From contig CBDDGS010000055.1 in NCBI GenBank assembly GCA_965227935.1, forward strand, positions 558,001 through 622,000: a stretch of DNA of 64,000 nucleotides. The letters run 5' to 3'. The position numbers and the translations under genes were made by a program. Position 1 is the stretch's first letter. Each line of letters starts with the position of its first letter. The notes beneath the pieces are model-generated. The model was given only the letters and a program-made list of their open reading frames with translations. It had not been told where the DNA came from and ran no database searches. Shown in pieces: positions 25,349 to 33,270 of the stretch. This stretch comes from JAWPMT01 sp965227935. GTDB taxonomy: Bacteria > Bacteroidota > Bacteroidia > Cytophagales > Cyclobacteriaceae.

Positions 25349-26746
25349 TTAAGCAGCTTTGATTGGGAAACAGACCTTGAAGATCGTCTCTCCAGGTTTT
25401 GATTGCAAGGTAATGGAACCATTGTGATCTTTCGTCACAATGCGATGGACCACTTCCAGGCCAATACCGGTGCCCTCTCCGACACCCTTCGTGGTGAAGA
25501 ATGGATCGAAGATCTTGTCTTTGATGTCTTCCGGGATACCCGACCCGGAGTCCTGAATATGTACATTCACAAAACCGCCATCCTGCCTGGTCTCGACAGT
25601 CAGTACCTTCTGATCAGCTCTCTTCATCGCATCGATGGCATTGTCGATCAGGTTGGTCCACACCTGATTCAGAGCACTGGGAAGAATCTCCGCGTGCTTC
25701 AAGCCTTCGTCGTATTTCTTGATTAGCTCGACATTCTCCTTGCGAAGTTTATGGCCAAGCATGACGAGGGTATTGTCGAGGCCCTCGTGAATATCCGCCA
25801 TCTTCTTCTCCGGCGATTGATCCATGTGGGTATAGCTCTTGATACTCAACACCAGCTCGTTGATCCGAGAGGATGCATCTTCTATCTCTGAGACAATCTT
25901 TTCGGTCGTGAGGACTTGGTTCAGCCAGTTGAACACGGCCGAGCGATCACTTTGGGGGACGTGTTCTTCCAGGTTCTCGAGGTCATCCACCTCAAAACCA
26001 AACTCCACGAGGTTTTCCGCAACCTCCTCCGAGTTCTCCACCTCATTGTCGTCCAGCCAATCCAGCATCTCGTCTTCTCGGGACGACTTCTCCATCATCG
26101 ACAGGCTTGGGAGTTCATCGTCGAGCTTGCCAAAGAGGAGGTCATTCACAATATCCACCTGCTCGACATCCATCTCAATCTCCATGACATTCTTGAACTT
26201 TTCCGGCATGAGCCCCAGGTGGTGTTTGAGCGTCTGCGCGCTTCGTACCACTGCGGCAGAGGGGTTATTCAGTTCATGAGCAAGACCTGCCGACAGTTTG
26301 CCCAAGGCCATCAGTTTGTCGTTTTGCTGCTGGAGTTTGGTGAATTCGCGGATGCGACTACTCATCATGTGCACGAGGGCGGTAGTCAGCTCCTCGTGAT
26401 TGACAATCATGTCATGAAAATGATCCCGGAGCAGATACAGGCCAGACGTATCCCCACGCGCTTCGGCATATCCTCCGGCTTCTTTGGCTCGGGAGTAGGG
26501 CAGGAGTCCCGTGATCATAGGTGACTCAAAAGTGCCCACGTTGCGCAACTGGTTATTCTGGGGGAACTTCAGGGAGTATGACCCTTCGAGCAGAATCAAC
26601 ATGCGATCCATCGGGTCTCCCGGCTTGAAAAGATGGTCGCCCTCCTTCATTTCGAAGGGTTCACATGTCTCTATCAGCCACTGGATCTGGTTGTCGGGGA
26701 CATTGGTAAGTCCCTCTATTGTCTTTACTAGTTCAAATACATCCAT
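25349..26746 (-). CDS. Cyclic-nucleotide-binding-domain histidine kinase
   Basis: The 465-residue protein starts with a cNMP-binding/CRP-like domain (about 15-125, containing KPGDPMDRMLILLEGSYSLK), followed by a HisKA-type dimerisation segment with the phospho-acceptor H157 in LAHELNNPSAA. A long acidic insertion (about 185-290) separates it from the HATPase domain with N-box NLIDNAIDAM (N369), G1 DSGSGIP and G2 GEGTGIGL (423-430). No membrane segment is present, so it is cytoplasmic; the effector nucleotide or ligand is unknown. The 3' neighbour 7 bp downstream encodes a receiver domain and is the probable phosphoacceptor. A nested inverted repeat lies just upstream. Confidence 0.9.
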   Translation of the reverse strand: MDVFELVKTIEGLTNVPDNQIQWLIETCEPFEMKEGDHLFKPGDPMDRMLILLEGSYSLKFPQNNQLRNVGTFESPMITGLLPYSRAKEAGGYAEARGDTSGLYLLRDHFHDMIVNHEELTTALVHMMSSRIREFTKLQQQNDKLMALGKLSAGLAHELNNPSAAVVRSAQTLKHHLGLMPEKFKNVMEIEMDVEQVDIVNDLLFGKLDDELPSLSMMEKSSREDEMLDWLDDNEVENSEEVAENLVEFGFEVDDLENLEEHVPQSDRSAVFNWLNQVLTTEKIVSEIEDASSRINELVLSIKSYTHMDQSPEKKMADIHEGLDNTLVMLGHKLRKENVELIKKYDEGLKHAEILPSALNQVWTNLIDNAIDAMKRADQKVLTVETRQDGGFVNVHIQDSGSGIPEDIKDKIFDPFFTTKGVGEGTGIGLEVVHRIVTKDHNGSITLQSKPGETIFKVCFPIKAA

Positions 26747-26749
26747 GAA

Positions 26750-26825
26750 AAGCGGGAAAGTCTCTAATGAAAGTTAGACGATTTTGATAACAACAAGATC
26801 GTCCAACTTTTCGTTTTTCCCGCTT
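26750..26825. repeat. Nested inverted repeat upstream of the kinase gene
   Basis: The outer arms AAGCGGGAAA (26750-26759) and TTTCCCGCTT (26816-26825) are perfect complements. Inside, 26770-26782 pairs with 26798-26810 with one mismatch (13-bp arms). On the plus strand a T-rich tract (TCGTTTTT) follows the inner hairpin. It sits between the end of the DUF4097 operon and the kinase ATG (3 bp away), so it could terminate the upstream operon or regulate the kinase mRNA. No known motif is recognised. Confidence 0.6.
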
Positions 26826-26843
26826 CTCGAAAAGATCCGGGGC

Positions 26844-27494
26844 TTACCCCTTTCGAAGGAATATGTCCCCGCTGATGGTTTCCATATCCAGAAACTCACC
26901 ACCGCCATTCACCTCTCCGCTCACATCAGTCCCTACCATCTGACGAAGGCCATCCTTACCACGAGGATAGACAATGTCGAGATTGGAGTAAACTTCCCCT
27001 GAGATCGTTTTCACTTGAAAATCCATCCCACTTCCACCGGGCACAGTGAGGTCCACATCTCCTGAAATAGTTTTGAAATAGGCAGGCTTGCCGTAGTAAG
27101 CCATCTCATAACTGCCGCTAATAGTTTCAGCTTCTATCTCAAGGGATTCAGGAAAGAAGATCTCATACGTGATATCCATTTCCCAGCAGTTGCGCTTTTT
27201 CCCCTCCTTGCGATCGAAGTCCTTATTGGCCTCCACATAGATCGCGTTAGCTGTCGTAGTGAGGTTTAACTCGTACAGGTCATCATCCTCACCATCGTTG
27301 ATAGAGACGGATACCTTCACCAACACCTCGTTCTTATCCCAGGTCTTCAGCTTGATGTCATCAGCAAAAGGAAGCTCCATGTCCAATTCGCGCTGCCCTT
27401 CTACGGCTATGTTTTTCTCCACAATCCTTTGAGACCGACCCGCTACCAGCAGGCCAGTCATCAAAACCATGATTAACGTATATCGAAGTCTCAT
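26844..27494 (-). CDS. DUF4097-type secreted beta-helix protein (first paralogue)
   Basis: The 216-residue protein has an N-terminal signal sequence (MRLRYTLIMVLMTGLLVAG) when started at 27494, and then repeats of the DUF4097 type: ETISGSYEM, KTISGDVDLTVPG, KTISGEVYSNL and METISGDIFLRKG. These form a parallel beta-helix of ISGxV turns. It is the last gene of the sigma/anti-sigma/DUF4097 operon and lies 4 bp from its paralogue, with an opposing 97-bp gap holding a nested inverted repeat before the kinase gene. Probably a surface protein whose expression depends on the ECF sigma factor. Confidence 0.82.
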   Translation of the reverse strand: MRLRYTLIMVLMTGLLVAGRSQRIVEKNIAVEGQRELDMELPFADDIKLKTWDKNEVLVKVSVSINDGEDDDLYELNLTTTANAIYVEANKDFDRKEGKKRNCWEMDITYEIFFPESLEIEAETISGSYEMAYYGKPAYFKTISGDVDLTVPGGSGMDFQVKTISGEVYSNLDIVYPRGKDGLRQMVGTDVSGEVNGGGEFLDMETISGDIFLRKG

Positions 27495-27498
27495 TGTC

Positions 27499-28287
27499 TT
27501 ACTTCTTTCGGATGTAGATATCACCACTGATGCATCGTAGGCTTATTTCTACGCCGCCACCATTGAGGTTGGCCTCGGCGCTCATCCCGCCACCCAGACG
27601 TCGGAGGTTGTCCTTCTCCTCGATCTCAAAATCGAGATCCGTATAGACTTCACCGGACATGGACTTCATGCGAAAGGTACCCTTGGTAGACCCCGGCATC
27701 GTCACATCGATATCTCCACTTGTTGAGGAAATTGATGTGGGGGACACCTGACTGACATCGGTGAATACCACCGTGATGTCCGAGCTCAGGGAATTGGCAA
27801 CGACGGGTCCCGTCAGGTTGATCAGCTCAAGGTCCCCAATTTTTGATTCTACCTCCACCTCATTGGTCATATCTGAGATGCGCACGTCGTCGGCCTGGAA
27901 GCTGTTGTACTCAACCTTCAACTTGGCCGCCTTGGGAATGTAGATGGTGTAGTCAGCATCGTCGGCATCTCTGTGGGCGCCGGAAATCGAGATGACGTTG
28001 CCCTTTTGCTCCACATAAAGACCGATGTCGGTATTATCAGGGCCTGTGGCAGACAGGGGCTTCAGACCTTTGGCTTTCTCAGGAATCCCCTCGTAGCCGT
28101 CGGACTCGATTCTCACTTTGCCATCAGCCGTGCCCCTGACGTCGATATAGGCGTACAAGTTGGTAATGGTCACTGTGAGTTCTGAGGAATTGCCACTGGG
28201 TGTCATTTCGTATGACTGGCTTCTCGCCTGCGAGAAGGTGCCAAGTAGCAAGACCGATGTAATTGTTGTTGCGATTAGAGTTTTCAT
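27499..28287 (-). CDS. DUF4097-type secreted beta-helix protein (second paralogue)
   Basis: The 262-residue protein has a clear signal peptide (MKTLIATTITSVLLLGTFSQ, cleavage around residue 23) and a DUF4097-like domain: SSTSGDIDVTMPG, KSMSGEVYTDLDFE and RCISGDIYIRKK. It is a paralogue of the protein encoded 4 bp downstream, with the same final ISGDIxxRK motif, suggesting a tandem duplication. It follows the anti-sigma gene by 44 bp. Function unknown. Confidence 0.82.
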   Translation of the reverse strand: MKTLIATTITSVLLLGTFSQARSQSYEMTPSGNSSELTVTITNLYAYIDVRGTADGKVRIESDGYEGIPEKAKGLKPLSATGPDNTDIGLYVEQKGNVISISGAHRDADDADYTIYIPKAAKLKVEYNSFQADDVRISDMTNEVEVESKIGDLELINLTGPVVANSLSSDITVVFTDVSQVSPTSISSTSGDIDVTMPGSTKGTFRMKSMSGEVYTDLDFEIEEKDNLRRLGGGMSAEANLNGGGVEISLRCISGDIYIRKK

Positions 28288-28331
28288 TTTGCTCTTTTTC
28301 CTTTTTTAGTTTTTGCCTATCGGGTTCGTGC

Positions 28332-29099
28332 TCAGATCAGGATGTCAATAGCCAGCTGACCTTGTTGCTTGACCTCGGGCGTTGTGTTTTCGTTGTTGAT
28401 CAAGTCCTTGATGGCTCCTATGGCTGCTTGTTCCTCAGCCTCCACCAGCCAATTAATAATTGCGATTTGTATCAGGGGATCTGTTTGATTCTCCAGGGCT
28501 CCCGTGAGTTCGAGACGTACTTCCTCGTTGTCCATGTAAGGCTCCAGTGCTTGCACCGCCGCATACCGGACGTTGGGACTCTCATCACCGCGCACGGTGT
28601 TGAGTAGGGTGCGAAGTAGCTCAGGACTGGGGGCGTTGACCTCCGCTTCGGCTTCGATCAGATTGACCGCCTGTAGGCGCTCACTCGCAGATGGCGTGTG
28701 CAGGGTTGTCTGCATCACCACCTGACGTAGTGTGCTGATCTCCGTTTGCAAGGCCATCAGCTCATCGCCCGATTGGCCTGGACCGCTTAAGCGACCACCA
28801 GCATAGCCCAGTATGAGCAGTACCACAGCCGCAGCCACTCTCCAGCCCCATCGGTCTGATCTGTCAGACGCCTGAGACATCTCTTCTCGCAGCGCCGCCT
28901 GAAACTTCCACTCGATATCCTCGGGTGGAGTGGCCTCAGAAGCACCTTCCATGGTAGTCAGTAACATCCGTAGGTCTTCCAATCGGCTGGCCAGTTCTCC
29001 GTCTTCCTGGATTCGGCGGTCCATGGTCGCGGTCTCTTCGCCGCTCAGGTCACCCTCCAGGTATTGGAGCAATTGCTCGTCAGTTATCTCTCTGCTCAT
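28332..29099 (-). CDS. Membrane anti-sigma factor with HEAT repeats
   Basis: The 255-residue protein has a short N-terminal anti-sigma-like domain (about 1-60, LLQYLEGDLSGEETATMDRR), one transmembrane helix (86-103, WRVAAAVVLLILGYAGG) and a C-terminal extracytoplasmic HEAT-repeat domain (about 137-250; NVRYAAVQALEPYMDNEEV, DPLIQIAIINWLVE). The layout is that of a membrane anti-sigma factor whose outer domain senses something. It overlaps the ECF sigma gene by 4 bp, the usual arrangement for such a pair. Confidence 0.84.
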   Translation of the reverse strand: MSREITDEQLLQYLEGDLSGEETATMDRRIQEDGELASRLEDLRMLLTTMEGASEATPPEDIEWKFQAALREEMSQASDRSDRWGWRVAAAVVLLILGYAGGRLSGPGQSGDELMALQTEISTLRQVVMQTTLHTPSASERLQAVNLIEAEAEVNAPSPELLRTLLNTVRGDESPNVRYAAVQALEPYMDNEEVRLELTGALENQTDPLIQIAIINWLVEAEEQAAIGAIKDLINNENTTPEVKQQGQLAIDILI

Positions 29100-29647
29100 T
29101 GTTCTTCCTGTTCCACTTCAAAATACAAATCCCGTAGTCGGGCAATCGTACGGTGCACCTGCACTTTCACGTTGCTCACCGAAGTCTCCATGATCTCGGC
29201 GATGCGTTCGTACTTCATGCCCTGAAACTTCGCCATCACCAGCAGCTCCCGTTTTTCAGGCGGCAACTGTGCCATGGCTACTTGCAAGAGCTTTTCCCGC
29301 TCCAGCTGTTCCCTGGTTTCGTCCTCCTCGGCATGCTCAGGGAGGGACTCCACCAGGTTGTACTGATCGCGATGCACCTTCATCTTCCGAAAGTGATCTT
29401 TGACCAGGTTTCGCGCGATTTGAAACAACCATACTTCAAATCCCCTACTGGGATTGTAAGACGCGCGATACTTCATGAGGCGGATAAACGTGATCTGCGT
29501 CAGATCCGCACTTTCTTCTGCATCCATCGTGCACTTGAGGAAGTAGTTGTAGAGCCGCTTCTGGTATTTGTTGAAGATCAGCTCCATGTAGTTAAGCTTC
29601 CCCGCTTGCACGCGCTGCATTACAAGCTCATCACTTAAGTCTTCCAA
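29096..29647 (-). CDS. ECF-family RNA polymerase sigma factor
   Basis: The 183-residue protein has a sigma-70 region 2 (about 18-85; KYQKRLYNYFLKCTMDAEES, DLTQITFIRLMKYRASYNPS, FEVWLFQIARNLVKDHFRK) and region 4 (about 120-172, LPPEKRELLVMAKFQGMKYE with a helix-turn-helix). There is no region 1.1 or 3, as expected for an ECF factor. It overlaps the anti-sigma gene by 4 bp and probably transcribes its own operon including the two DUF4097 genes. Confidence 0.92.
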   Translation of the reverse strand: MEDLSDELVMQRVQAGKLNYMELIFNKYQKRLYNYFLKCTMDAEESADLTQITFIRLMKYRASYNPSRGFEVWLFQIARNLVKDHFRKMKVHRDQYNLVESLPEHAEEDETREQLEREKLLQVAMAQLPPEKRELLVMAKFQGMKYERIAEIMETSVSNVKVQVHRTIARLRDLYFEVEQEEQ

Positions 29648-29770
29648 TTCTCAGTTTTTGGTCGTTTCGGGCAAGTTACCCGAAGGTCCGGGGAAGGTTA
29701 CAGGTGGGTGTAGAAGTTTTTTTGAAGGCCCTCGGTCCAACCCGAAGACCAACGACACCGTCCCCCTCGC

Positions 29771-29810
29771 GCCTGCCTGCACGTAGCCGTTACGGCAGAG
29801 GCTGGCTGGC
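29771..29810. repeat. Imperfect GC-rich palindrome
   Basis: A perfect core stem GCCG-TTA-CGGC (29786-29796) is flanked by approximately complementary GCCTGCCTG and GGCTGGCTGGC arms. It resembles a degraded copy of an interspersed palindromic element, but only one copy was seen in this window, so a repeat family is not proven. Confidence 0.4.
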
Positions 29811-29904
29811 GACAAGCCTGCGAGCCCGCATCCCAACACACCAGTCCTCTCTTGTCTTGCGCTTCAGCTTCCGGCCATTAATCACCACATTGAAATATCA
29901 ATTC

Positions 29905-29936
29905 TTTGCTCACCGCCCTATCTGGCGTTAACATTG
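29905..29936 (+). promoter_or_regulatory. Bacteroidetes-type promoter for the dehydrogenase gene
   Basis: TTTG (29905-29908) and TAACATTG (29929-29936) are 20 bp apart, matching -33 TTTG / -7 TAnnTTTG with one mismatch. The ATG follows 10 bp downstream, so the 5' leader would be almost absent. Confidence 0.5.
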
Positions 29937-29945
29937 CAGTAGAGC

Positions 29946-32465
29946 ATGGGAAGAGGGAGATTCATACTAGCGATGGCCGCAGGCGCATTGCTTTTGGCGG
30001 TAGCTGCAACCAGACCTGTACGCGAAAATCAGGAACAATCAGGCCTCGCACCGTACCTTGATGGCGTCTTCCCCAAACAGGCCCTTTCTCCCTACGGCTT
30101 CCGACAGACATACCTCGAACTAGACCTCCCCGACGATCAATACACCAAGGTCGTACCGCTACCAGGTACAGATCGACTTGTTATTGTCGGGAAGAACGGT
30201 AAAATCTGGTCGTTTGACGATGATCCGAATGTCTCTGAAAAGCATTTGCTACTGGATATCACCGGCCACCTGGCCATTGAAAGTGAGGCAGGGATTTCAG
30301 GCTTCGCCTTCCATCCGTCCTTCGATGATGAGGACAGCCCGCACTTCAGGGAAGTATTCTTGTTCTACACGCACATGGAGACAGAATCGCTTCCGATCTA
30401 TGACCGACTCTCGCGATTTCGCTTTTCAAATGACCTATCGACCATTGTGGAGTCTTCAGAAGAAATTTTGATCCAGCAGTATGATCGCAGCTATACACAC
30501 AACTCCGGGGAGATCTTCTTTGATGAAGAAGGGCTGCTGTACCTGACGCTAGGCGATGAAGGCAATGCCGATGGCTGGTGGAACAACAATCCTCAGCATA
30601 TCGATCAACGCTTGTTTTCGGGCATCTTGAGAATCGATGTCGACAATGACCCGACACGAAGTCATCCTATCAGAAGGTCACCGATCCCTCCCAACAATAC
30701 ACCCAGACTATTCCTCCCCAACATCACGCAAGGGTACAGTATCCCCAATGACAATCCCTGGGTAGATGAGTCAGGGGCCTACCTGGAAGAGTTCGCTGTC
30801 ATCGGATTGCGAAATCCGTATTCAGCCTTCCTTGACACCCTCACTGACAAAATCTGGGTAGCTGACGTCGGGGATCAAACGCGAGAGGAGCTCAACCTAT
30901 TTGAACTGGGTGACAATGGCCAGTGGCCCTACCTCGAGGGGACATTGGAGAAGCCCAATGGCTTCAAGCCAGAAGTGATATTGGGCACGGAGCGTCCCCC
31001 ACTTTACGAATATGGTCGAGACCAGGGCAGCTCTGTCATCGCCGGATTGAGATACTGGGGAGAGAAGTATCCGGGGCTACACGGTAAATTTTTGTTCTCT
31101 GACTGGATCAGTGGAAATGTCTGGTCCTACGATGAGGCGTCCGAAAACCCTGTAGAGACACTCTTCCGAGGTATTCCTCACATCGTGGACTTCTTTATTA
31201 ACAAGGACGGCGACATTGTGGTGTTGCAAATCCGAGGGCAAATGCACCGACTGGTAGAGAGTACTCGTCCGGATGAGGCGCCAAGGCGGTTGTCAGCCAC
31301 TAACGCATTTTCTGACCTGTCCACTCTAACGCCCAGGGACGGGGTGGTTCCTTACAGCATCAACTCACCACTGTGGTCCGACGGGGCCTCGAAGCAGCGC
31401 TGGATTTCGCTGCCTCAGGACAGCGTCATCCGCGAAGACAATGGAGCCTTTGTTTTTCCCGTGGGAACGGTTTTCATCAAGCACTTTGAATTGGATGTGG
31501 CCGAGGATTCTGTCAAGCGATTGGAAACACGGTTTCTCGTGATGGGTAGGGACAAACGATCCTACGGCCTCACCTATCGCTGGAATGCGGCCGATACCGA
31601 TGCGGAGCTCGTGGAGCAGGGTGAGCTGCTCAAAGACACCCTGATGATCGACCACTCCCTCGCGAGGGTATCGCAGGTGTGGGATTACCCAAGTCGCGGA
31701 CAGTGTCTTCGGTGCCACAATGAAAACTCGGGATATGTATTGGGCTTTAAGAAGGAGCAGCTCGATGGGCCTGAGGGCACAGAAACAGAATTGGAGCGAT
31801 TCGCCGCACTCGGCTTTTTTGCAGAAGAGGTACATTCGGAACTGTCTCCAATGGTATCGCTGGACGATAGCTCCGCATTGCTGGAAACCCGCATCAGGTC
31901 CTATCTGGATGCCAACTGCAGCCACTGTCATCAACCGGGGTCGGGTTTGAACACATTCGATGCGCGCTATACCACCGAATTGGCGGACCAGGGAATCCTC
32001 AACGCCTCCACGAAGACGCAAAACTCCGATGAGCAAAACCTGATCGTTGCGCCCGGAGATTTAGGTCGCTCCGAATTGTGGCGACGGGATACAAGCCAGA
32101 CTGCTATTCAAATGCCTCCTCTGGCCAGGAACGTATTGGACACGGCCTATTTGAAGCAACTCGAGGAGTGGATCCTGGGACTCGAAGTACTGGGTGCGAG
32201 TCACGACGAGCTACTGCCGGGGAATCCACTCACGGTATACCCAAATCCCGTTGTTCATGGCCAATTCAAGGTGAAGTGCCAAGATGAAATCTCAGCCATA
32301 CGACTACTCGACCAATCTGGTAGAGATGTCACTCCACAACAAAGACAGATCGAAACAGGCTTGCTCGAAGTACAATTCAATCAGGGGCAGGAGCCCGGCG
32401 TCTACCACTTGATCGCTGAAACAAAGAGAGGCATCTACACCTCGCGGGTGATCAAGCTCAACTAA
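29946..32465 (+). CDS. Secreted PQQ-type glucose/sorbosone dehydrogenase with c-type heme motifs and T9SS domain
   Basis: The 839-residue exoprotein has a signal peptide (FILAMAAGALLLAVAAT), then a six-bladed-propeller dehydrogenase-like domain (about 50-430; VVPLPGTDRLVIVGKNGKIW, GEIFFDEEGLLYLTLGDEGN, AVIGLRNPYSAF). A second domain (about 440-740) carries two heme c-attachment motifs, CLRCH (from residue 587) and CSHCH (from residue 658). A T9SS type-A sorting domain follows (about 758-839, starting LTVYPNPVV). It probably oxidises a sugar or alcohol at the cell surface and passes electrons through its own hemes; PQQ binding is inferred from the domain, not shown. No pqq synthesis genes are in the window. 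Confidence 0.84.
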   Translation: MGRGRFILAMAAGALLLAVAATRPVRENQEQSGLAPYLDGVFPKQALSPYGFRQTYLELDLPDDQYTKVVPLPGTDRLVIVGKNGKIWSFDDDPNVSEKHLLLDITGHLAIESEAGISGFAFHPSFDDEDSPHFREVFLFYTHMETESLPIYDRLSRFRFSNDLSTIVESSEEILIQQYDRSYTHNSGEIFFDEEGLLYLTLGDEGNADGWWNNNPQHIDQRLFSGILRIDVDNDPTRSHPIRRSPIPPNNTPRLFLPNITQGYSIPNDNPWVDESGAYLEEFAVIGLRNPYSAFLDTLTDKIWVADVGDQTREELNLFELGDNGQWPYLEGTLEKPNGFKPEVILGTERPPLYEYGRDQGSSVIAGLRYWGEKYPGLHGKFLFSDWISGNVWSYDEASENPVETLFRGIPHIVDFFINKDGDIVVLQIRGQMHRLVESTRPDEAPRRLSATNAFSDLSTLTPRDGVVPYSINSPLWSDGASKQRWISLPQDSVIREDNGAFVFPVGTVFIKHFELDVAEDSVKRLETRFLVMGRDKRSYGLTYRWNAADTDAELVEQGELLKDTLMIDHSLARVSQVWDYPSRGQCLRCHNENSGYVLGFKKEQLDGPEGTETELERFAALGFFAEEVHSELSPMVSLDDSSALLETRIRSYLDANCSHCHQPGSGLNTFDARYTTELADQGILNASTKTQNSDEQNLIVAPGDLGRSELWRRDTSQTAIQMPPLARNVLDTAYLKQLEEWILGLEVLGASHDELLPGNPLTVYPNPVVHGQFKVKCQDEISAIRLLDQSGRDVTPQQRQIETGLLEVQFNQGQEPGVYHLIAETKRGIYTSRVIKLN

Positions 32466-32479
32466 GCTCCAACGTAGCA

Positions 32480-32500
32480 TTTTTCCCAGGGGTGAAAAAA
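32480..32500. terminator. Possible small bidirectional terminator
   Basis: Between the dehydrogenase stop and the next gene there is a short hairpin with CCC/GGG core flanked by T5 on one side and A6 on the other. The stem is short, so termination is uncertain. Confidence 0.25.
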
Positions 32501-32537
32501 CCATTGCCTCGTATACGGTGATTCCTTAACTTCAGCT

Positions 32538-33251
32538 ATGCCCCGCCTTATTCTATTTGCCTTCTGCTTTTGCGCCGTGTGCTACTCCTCGGCGCAACAA
32601 AGGGACCCGATAGTCAAGTTTCGCGTCGGGCCAATAGCGTCATTCTCGCAAACCATACTGAATGTAGACGACGAATACCTGGAATGGATCTGGTCAGATC
32701 CCCCAGGAGATCGCTTTCCCAACCAGTACCGATCCAATCATGGCCGCATAGGTGCCAGTTGCGAATTGAGTTTTCCTAGAATTCTCCGAGGGCTAGCCAT
32801 TGAAGGCAGGTTTGAGTCAGGGAAGCGTACATTTGATCTAACAGGCGAATTCGAAGATGGTCGCGATCTATTCACGTTGTCCGGCAATATCACGCAAAAA
32901 TATTGGGCAATACCTCTGATCGTCAGCTATGCACTCCCTTTGGGAGGACAGGACATTGTACTCGGTTTTGGAGTGAACTACGAGATAATTCCACCCGATG
33001 AGCCACATATCGACTTTGCCCACTACAGCGATGATTCCCTGGTGCTATTCGGGGATGGCTATTTGTATGACGATATGTTCTCGAGACCGGGCCTCGTCTT
33101 TACCCTGGGGTTACTTCGGGACATAAGCTTCCTGCGCATCGGCCCGGTCGCCACAGTATCCGTCAACCCGTCTGTAGTAGATTATGTGATCACCCTGGAA
33201 CCTGAAAACAACATCACCTGGACCATTGGGGTCAAAGTCACAAACAGGTAA
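32538..33251 (+). CDS. Outer-membrane beta-barrel protein, unknown function
   Basis: The 237-residue protein has a signal peptide (MPRLILFAFCFCAVCYSSAQ) and a series of alternating amphipathic strands (KFRVGPIASFSQTIL, IGASCELSFPRI, LAIEGRFESGKRTF, YWAIPLIVSYALPL, DIVLGFGVNYEI, GLVFTLGLLRDIS, TWTIGVKVTNR), which is the pattern of an outer-membrane barrel of the OmpW/PorT-like type. It ends close to the convergent RraA-like gene. Confidence 0.75.
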   Translation: MPRLILFAFCFCAVCYSSAQQRDPIVKFRVGPIASFSQTILNVDDEYLEWIWSDPPGDRFPNQYRSNHGRIGASCELSFPRILRGLAIEGRFESGKRTFDLTGEFEDGRDLFTLSGNITQKYWAIPLIVSYALPLGGQDIVLGFGVNYEIIPPDEPHIDFAHYSDDSLVLFGDGYLYDDMFSRPGLVFTLGLLRDISFLRIGPVATVSVNPSVVDYVITLEPENNITWTIGVKVTNR

Positions 33252-33270
33252 CTTCAGCACTAGGCATATA

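Larger units (their letters stand above)
29648..29945. other. 298-bp divergent intergenic region
   Basis: No gene of plausible quality is visible here. The region separates the divergent ECF sigma and dehydrogenase genes. It contains an imperfect GC-rich hairpin (29771-29810) and, near its right end, a promoter-like pair of elements for the dehydrogenase gene (29905-29936). No ECF-type promoter motif could be identified with confidence upstream of the sigma gene. Confidence 0.5.

Noticed and set aside
25916..26524. 202-residue open frame opposite the kinase gene
   Set aside because: It is a shadow of the kinase ATPase/HisKA coding region; histidine- and leucine-rich composition is what the antisense of acidic helices gives.
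31365..32036. 223-residue open frame opposite the dehydrogenase gene
   Set aside because: It lies opposite the heme-motif region of a well-supported gene; no independent evidence.
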